Shown: one piece after another, positions 5,884 through 9,094 of the stretch
Numbering within the stretch: the first letter of the stretch is position 1
Layout: every line of letters starts with the position of its first letter
Origin: Bacillota bacterium
Lineage (GTDB): Bacteria; Bacillota; Clostridia; Peptostreptococcales; Anaerovoracaceae
Reading direction: 5' to 3'
Assembly (NCBI GenBank): GCA_016284485.1
Contig: JAEEOX010000169.1
Location: 1 to 9,094, forward strand
DNA length: 9,094 bases
Translations under genes and position numbers: made by a program
Notes under the pieces: model-generated
The model's input: only the letters and a program-made list of their open reading frames with translations
The model's database searches: none
Told to the model about the DNA's origin: nothing

Positions 5884-5889
5884 GCCTTT

Positions 5890-6147
5890 TTACTCTTCGG
5901 TCACCGGTTCCTCATCGTCTCTGCCGATCTCAACAGTGACGTTCTTGTTCTCCTTAGCGGCCTTTGCTTTGACTACAGTCCTGATCGCCTTGGCGATCCT
6001 GCCCTGCTTGCCAATGACCTTGCCCATATCGTCCTTCGCCACAGAAAGCTTGATGACCGTTCCGTCTCTTTCCTCAGATTCGGCCACGAAGACCTCCTCC
6101 GGTCTGTCGACCAGCGACTTGGCTATGGTCTCAACTAAATGTGTCAT
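5890..6147 (-). CDS. khpA: KhpA, KH-domain RNA-binding protein
   Basis: The 85-residue product is a single KH domain, as in KhpA/YlqC. It begins MTHLVETIAKSLVDRPEEV, which is typical of the family. The RNA-contacting GxxG loop is GKQG within GKVIGKQGRIAKAIR (residues 42-56). The end is an acidic tail (about 75-85). In streptococci KhpA pairs with the KhpB/EloR protein and affects cell elongation and division through RNA binding. The KhpB partner (KH-R3H, often near the chromosome origin) is not in this window. The gene lies 24 bases after rpsP, and a GGTGA about seven bases upstream is the only ribosome-site candidate. Its position between rpsP and rimM is conserved in Bacillota. The family call is secure, and the role in this organism is inferred. 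Confidence 0.94.
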   Translation of the reverse strand: MTHLVETIAKSLVDRPEEVFVAESEERDGTVIKLSVAKDDMGKVIGKQGRIAKAIRTVVKAKAAKENKNVTVEIGRDDEEPVTEE

Positions 6148-6171
6148 GACTGTTCACCGTCTTTCCCGGGA

Positions 6172-6414
6172 TTACTCTAAGATTCCGGACTTCTTGAACA
6201 GAGCCTTTACAGTGTCTGTGGGCTGAGCGCCGTCGTTAAGCCATTTCTGAGCCTTTTCAGCGTCGATCTTGATGGTCTTGGGTTCTGTCATGGGATCATA
6301 GTATCCAAGCTCCTCGATGAATCTGCCGTCTCTGGGAGATCTCTGATCTGCTACCACTACTCTGTAGAAAGGCTTCTTGTGTGCGCCCATTCTCTTTAAT
6401 CTGATTCTTACCAT
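6172..6414 (-). CDS. rpsP: 30S ribosomal protein S16
   Basis: The 80-residue protein is full length and closely matches the bS16 pattern. It begins MVRIRLKRMGAHKKPFYRVV, continues with VADQRSPRDGRFIEELGYYDP, and ends with the typical region around EKAQKWLNDGAQPTDTVKALF. S16 is an early-binding 30S protein needed for assembly of the 16S 5' domain. The start is fixed by AGAAGGAGA shortly before ATG 6414, the best ribosome site in this operon. That fits the high output expected of a ribosomal protein. The gene lies 22 bases after ffh and 24 bases before khpA. No internal promoter is evident in the short ffh-rpsP gap. Confidence 0.98.
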   Translation of the reverse strand: MVRIRLKRMGAHKKPFYRVVVADQRSPRDGRFIEELGYYDPMTEPKTIKIDAEKAQKWLNDGAQPTDTVKALFKKSGILE

Positions 6415-6436
6415 TGTCGTTCTCCTTCTAAAATAT

Positions 6437-7777
6437 TTATCCGAACAGGCCTCTGAACCTGCTCTTTTTCATAAAGTTGGGGTTGTTCATCTGCTTCATC
6501 AGCTTCTTCGCATCCTCGTACTTTTTGATCAACTGATTTACTTTGGTCACCGACATGCCGGAGCCCGCGGCGATGCGCTTCCTCCTGGAAGCATTGAGGA
6601 TCTCGGGCTTGCGCCTCTCCTCGTATGTCATGGACCTGATTATGGCCTCCATCTGGGCGAATTCCTTCTCTCCGCTGTCGATGGCGTCCTCGGTCACTTC
6701 CTTCTTGTTTACGCCGGGAAGCATGTCGAGGATCTTGGCAAGACCGCCCATGTTCCTGACCTCGCCCATCTGATCCAGGAAGTCCTCCAGTGTGAACTCG
6801 TTCCTTCTCAGCTTCTTCTCGAGGGCTGCGGCCTTCTCCTCATCGTAGTTCTCCTGAGCCTTCTCGATCAAGGTCATCATGTCGCCCATGCCCAGGATAC
6901 GTGAGGCCATCCTCTCGGGATGGAAAGGCTCCAGCGCGTCCAGTTTCTCGCCCATACCTATGAACTTCACAGGCTTGCCTGTGACCTTCTTGGCAGAGAG
7001 CGCGGCTCCTCCTCTGGAGTCGCCGTCCATCTTGGTCATGATGATGCCGTCGATGCCCAGCCGCTCATTGAATCCCTTGGCAGCGTTCACCGCGTCCTGA
7101 CCGGTGAGAGCGTCCACCACCAGAAGGATCTCATGAGGTTTCACCGTCTGTTTGATCCTTGCCAGTTCCTCCATGAGAGCCTCGTCGATCTGCAGACGTC
7201 CTGCGGTGTCCACGATCAGCACGTTCAGTCCCTTCTTCTCGGCCTCAGCCTTGGCATGGAGAGCGATCTCCTCAGCCTTGCGGTTGTCGCGCTCCACGTA
7301 CACGGGAACGTTCACCTGCTTTCCCACGATCTCCAGCTGATCGATAGCTGCAGGTCTGTAGATGTCGCAGGCCGCAAGCATGGGCTTCTTGCCCTCCCTC
7401 TTGAGCCACGCGGCCAGCTTGCCGCAGGTGGTGGTCTTACCTGTACCCTGAAGGCCTACCATAAGAATGGTGGTGAAACCGGAGGGTGAATATGTGAGCT
7501 TGGAATTGGTGCCGCCCAGAAGGTCGATGAGCTCGTCGTTTACGATCTTCACCACCTGCTGTCCCGGGGTCAGGCTCTTGAGCACGTCAGAGCCCAGCGC
7601 CTTCTCCTTGACCTCGGCCACGAATTCCTTTACAACCTTGAAGTTGACGTCGGCTTCCAGAAGCGCAAGCTTCACCTCGCGCATTGCCTTGTCTATGTCT
7701 TCCTCGGTAAGGACGCCCTTGCCTCTTAATTTTTTGAAAGTGTCCTGTAATCTGTCCGATAAACTCTCAAATGCCAT
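6437..7777 (-). CDS. ffh: Signal recognition particle protein Ffh (SRP54 GTPase)
   Basis: Ffh binds 4.5S/scRNA and signal sequences on the ribosome and delivers nascent membrane proteins to FtsY. The 446-residue length is typical. Residues 1-90 are the four-helix N domain (MAFESLSDRLQDTFKKLRGKG). The G domain spans about 100-295, with P-loop GLQGTGKTT (108-116), DIYRPAAIDQL (138-148), DTAGRL (190-195), TKMDGDSRGGAAL (248-260) and GMGEKLDALEPF (274-285). The M domain spans about 300-446, with DFLDQMGEVRNMGG and the RNA-binding helix-turn-helix RRKRIAAGSGMSVTKVNQL (398-416). It ends in a short basic tail, KKSRFRGLFG. The start is two bases after the ylxM stop, with GGAAGAG as ribosome site. No unusual residues were noticed except TKMD where TKLD is common. 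Confidence 0.98.
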   Translation of the reverse strand: MAFESLSDRLQDTFKKLRGKGVLTEEDIDKAMREVKLALLEADVNFKVVKEFVAEVKEKALGSDVLKSLTPGQQVVKIVNDELIDLLGGTNSKLTYSPSGFTTILMVGLQGTGKTTTCGKLAAWLKREGKKPMLAACDIYRPAAIDQLEIVGKQVNVPVYVERDNRKAEEIALHAKAEAEKKGLNVLIVDTAGRLQIDEALMEELARIKQTVKPHEILLVVDALTGQDAVNAAKGFNERLGIDGIIMTKMDGDSRGGAALSAKKVTGKPVKFIGMGEKLDALEPFHPERMASRILGMGDMMTLIEKAQENYDEEKAAALEKKLRRNEFTLEDFLDQMGEVRNMGGLAKILDMLPGVNKKEVTEDAIDSGEKEFAQMEAIIRSMTYEERRKPEILNASRRKRIAAGSGMSVTKVNQLIKKYEDAKKLMKQMNNPNFMKKSRFRGLFG

Positions 7778-7779
7778 AT

Positions 7780-8157
7780 CTACTCTTCCATTCCCTTAAG
7801 AAGGGTCTCTATCTCATCTATCCTGGCGGTAAGGTTCTTCATCCCCTCATTTCCCTTAAGCTCATCTCTCAGGGACTCCACGTCCGCCCTGACCGCCCTG
7901 AGCGCATTGGAGCGGCTCACAAACCTGGATACCAGCCCCAGCTTATCCTCATAATCCGAAAGTATCCTCTCGGTCTTCCTGAGGTTGTCGTGGACCGCCT
8001 GTTTGGACACGCCAAGTTCCCCTGCGATCTCCACGATGGAGTAGTTCTCCTCATGGTACAGCTCCATGACTTCTCTCTGCTTGTCGGTGAGAAGTCCGCC
8101 GTAAAAATCATATAACAGGCTCTCCTTGGCCAGATTGTCCAGTTCGGGGTTTTTCAT
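7780..8157 (-). CDS. ylxM: YlxM-family helix-turn-helix protein
   Basis: The 125-residue product matches YlxM/p13, a small DNA-binding-like protein encoded directly before ffh in many Bacillota. Residues 12-35 (ESLLYDFYGGLLTDKQREVMELYH) are family signature. Residues about 38-65 form a sigma-region-4-like helix-turn-helix (NYSIVEIAGELGVSKQAVHDNL). The C-terminal part, about 95-125, is charged and helical. In streptococci YlxM has been reported to stimulate the SRP pathway, and some family members may bind DNA. The start, ATG 8157, fits the family but has no clear Shine-Dalgarno sequence. Its mRNA leader is only about 38 bases from the predicted start site. It is the first gene of the operon and sits next to inverted repeats in its promoter, so self-regulation is possible but untested. 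Confidence 0.93.
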   Translation of the reverse strand: MKNPELDNLAKESLLYDFYGGLLTDKQREVMELYHEENYSIVEIAGELGVSKQAVHDNLRKTERILSDYEDKLGLVSRFVSRSNALRAVRADVESLRDELKGNEGMKNLTARIDEIETLLKGMEE

Positions 8158-8184
8158 CGTTGTTCACGCTTAAGTCAAGCTGTT

Positions 8185-8200
8185 TTACTTTACCAAGTAA
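8185..8200 (-). repeat. Inverted repeat over the predicted operon start site
   Basis: TTACTT and AAGTAA form a perfect six-base inverted repeat with a four-base centre, covering the predicted transcription start near 8196. Such placement suits an operator or a 5'-end stem. It is AT-rich and not followed by a T-run, so it is not a terminator. Its regulator, if any, is unknown. Confidence 0.45.
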
Positions 8201-8202
8201 GG

Positions 8203-8231
8203 ACTATATCACAAGGGGCTTGGGTAGTCAA
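8203..8231 (-). promoter_or_regulatory. Strong sigma-A promoter of the ylxM-ffh-rpsP-khpA-rimM-trmD operon
   Basis: On the minus strand TTGACT (8231-8226) is followed by a 17-base spacer and TATAGT (8208-8203). TGA (8211-8209) precedes the -10 as an extended element. Both hexamers match consensus at five of six positions. Transcription would start near 8196, leaving a leader of about 38 bases before ylxM. It lies just downstream of the sppA terminator, which supports it as the operon start. Confidence 0.85.
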
Positions 8232-8254
8232 GTATTTTTTCTTGACCTTGGTGC

Positions 8255-8280
8255 AAAAAAGAGGAAGCCCAAGCTTCCTC
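8255..8280 (-). terminator. Intrinsic terminator of sppA
   Basis: On the minus strand GAGGAAGC and GCTTCCTC form a perfect eight-base stem with a four-base TTGG loop, followed directly by TTTTTT. The stem begins 33 bases after the sppA stop codon. It separates sppA from the ylxM-ffh operon. Confidence 0.93.
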
Positions 8281-8313
8281 TCAATTCCCGGTATTCAGAT
8301 GTTTTGCGCGGAC

Positions 8314-9094
8314 TTACTCGCCGTACATGTACTTCAGTTCCACCTTGCCATTCAGGGAGAGCAGCTCCTCGATCTGGTCCGCAGTCAGCATTCCGCCGGA
8401 CGTGATGCCGGTGCTCATGAATCTGCTCAGGAACGAATCGAACTCGCTCATCTGGGGCGGCCAGAAGTCCACGATCTGTACGGATGCGTCCAGGCTGTTG
8501 TCTGCCATGAATGCGTCGCAGAGATCCTCATAGGTCCCGACCTCATCCACCAGGCCGTTCTCCTTGGCCTGAAGAGCGGTGTAGATCCTGCCGTCGGCCA
8601 GTTCCTTGACTCTTGCGATATCCATGCCTCTTCCCTCAGCAACGATTCCCGTGAACTGTTCGTAGGCTTCGTCCACTATGCTCTGAAGGATGGCTCTCTG
8701 CTCATCCGTCATGGGAACAAGTTCCGATCCGATGGCCTTGTTGGGGCCGGAAGTGATGGTGTTCACCTTTACTCCGTACTTGGCAAGGAGTTCAGAAACG
8801 TCAATATATGAGCCCATGGTCACGCCGATGGATCCCGTGATGCCGTTTCTGTTGATGTAGATCTTGTCGGACGGTGCGGCGATGTAGTATCCGCCGGAAG
8901 CGGCCATGGACGCCATATAGGTGTACACAGGTCTTCCGGTCATCTCCTGATATTTTTTGACCGCCAGATACATCTCATCGGTGGCGTACACCGATCCTCC
9001 CGGGGTATCCATGTAGAAGATGATTCCCTGGTTGGTGTCGTCTGCGATAAGATCATCTATGGTGTCCAGCAGATAGTAGTGATCGTACCAGAAT
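8314..9094 (-). CDS. sppA: Signal peptide peptidase SppA (5' end outside window)
   Basis: This is the C-terminal 259 residues of an S49-family membrane protease that degrades cleaved signal peptides at the outer face of the membrane. The start is beyond base 9094. ATG 9012 is internal, because the frame stays open and family-like upstream (FWYDHYYLLDTIDDLIADD, then QGIIFYMDTPGG). The nucleophile is Ser66 of the visible part, in MAASGGYYIAAPSDKI (Ser codon 8898-8896). The general base is Lys119 in SGPNKAIGSELVPM (Lys codon 8739-8737). Their 53-residue spacing is very close to the Ser147/Lys199 pair of B. subtilis SppA. Other family motifs are GITGSIGV and DGRIYTALQAKENGLVDEVG. The size points to the short Gram-positive type. 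The gene ends in its own terminator, so it is a separate unit from ffh. Confidence 0.94.
   Translation of the reverse strand, partial: FWYDHYYLLDTIDDLIADDTNQGIIFYMDTPGGSVYATDEMYLAVKKYQEMTGRPVYTYMASMAASGGYYIAAPSDKIYINRNGITGSIGVTMGSYIDVSELLAKYGVKVNTITSGPNKAIGSELVPMTDEQRAILQSIVDEAYEQFTGIVAEGRGMDIARVKELADGRIYTALQAKENGLVDEVGTYEDLCDAFMADNSLDASVQIVDFWPPQMSEFDSFLSRFMSTGITSGGMLTADQIEELLSLNGKVELKYMYGE

Noticed and set aside
8173..8178. A second TTGACT close to ylxM as a -35 element
   Set aside because: It lies only about 15 bases before the ylxM ATG, and no -10 can fit before the gene.
1..9094. CRISPR array, mobile element, tRNA or anti-phage system
   Set aside because: No regularly spaced repeats, transposase or integrase motifs, tRNA-like sequences or defence-type proteins were seen on either strand. 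Conserved housekeeping genes account for nearly all of the sequence.

Overview
The window is a gene-dense, ordinary chromosomal segment from a Bacillota bacterium, most likely a member of the Clostridia with moderate G+C. The evidence for this is the gene order, the Gram-positive division genes sepF, yggT and divIVA, the ylxM-ffh pair, and strong AGGAG-type ribosome binding sites before several genes. All fourteen genes lie on the minus strand, so the layout is described from high to low coordinates. No gap between genes exceeds about 160 bp. I see no tRNA, rRNA, mobile element or CRISPR array.

Region A (9094 to about 8255) is the 3' part of a signal peptide peptidase gene (sppA). It ends in a textbook intrinsic terminator. 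Region B (about 8231 to 4559) starts with a strong sigma-A promoter with an extended -10. The genes are then ylxM, ffh (signal recognition particle GTPase), rpsP (ribosomal protein S16), khpA (KH RNA-binding protein), rimM (30S maturation factor) and trmD (tRNA m1G37 methyltransferase). This is the classic SRP/S16/TrmD operon, except that rplS does not follow trmD. A GC-rich hairpin sits between khpA and rimM and may lower or gate expression of the two RNA-maturation genes.

Region C (about 4546 to 1) starts with a weaker promoter-like sequence. The genes are a membrane-anchored HlyD-like protein with a long acidic insertion, yggS (PLP homeostasis), sepF, yggT and divIVA (division and polar scaffolds), lspA (lipoprotein signal peptidase) and an rluD-type pseudouridine synthase cut by the window edge. 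This is the ylmE-ylmF-ylmG-divIVA cluster of Bacillota with ylmH missing from its usual place.

The genes cover co-translational membrane targeting (Ffh, YlxM), signal-peptide and lipoprotein processing (SppA, LspA), ribosome and tRNA maturation (S16, RimM, TrmD, KhpA, RluD) and septum or pole organisation (SepF, YggT, DivIVA). I found no convincing previously undescribed system. The least understood gene is the HlyD-like protein heading the division cluster. The best regulatory leads are the khpA-rimM hairpin and the inverted repeats around the ylxM promoter.
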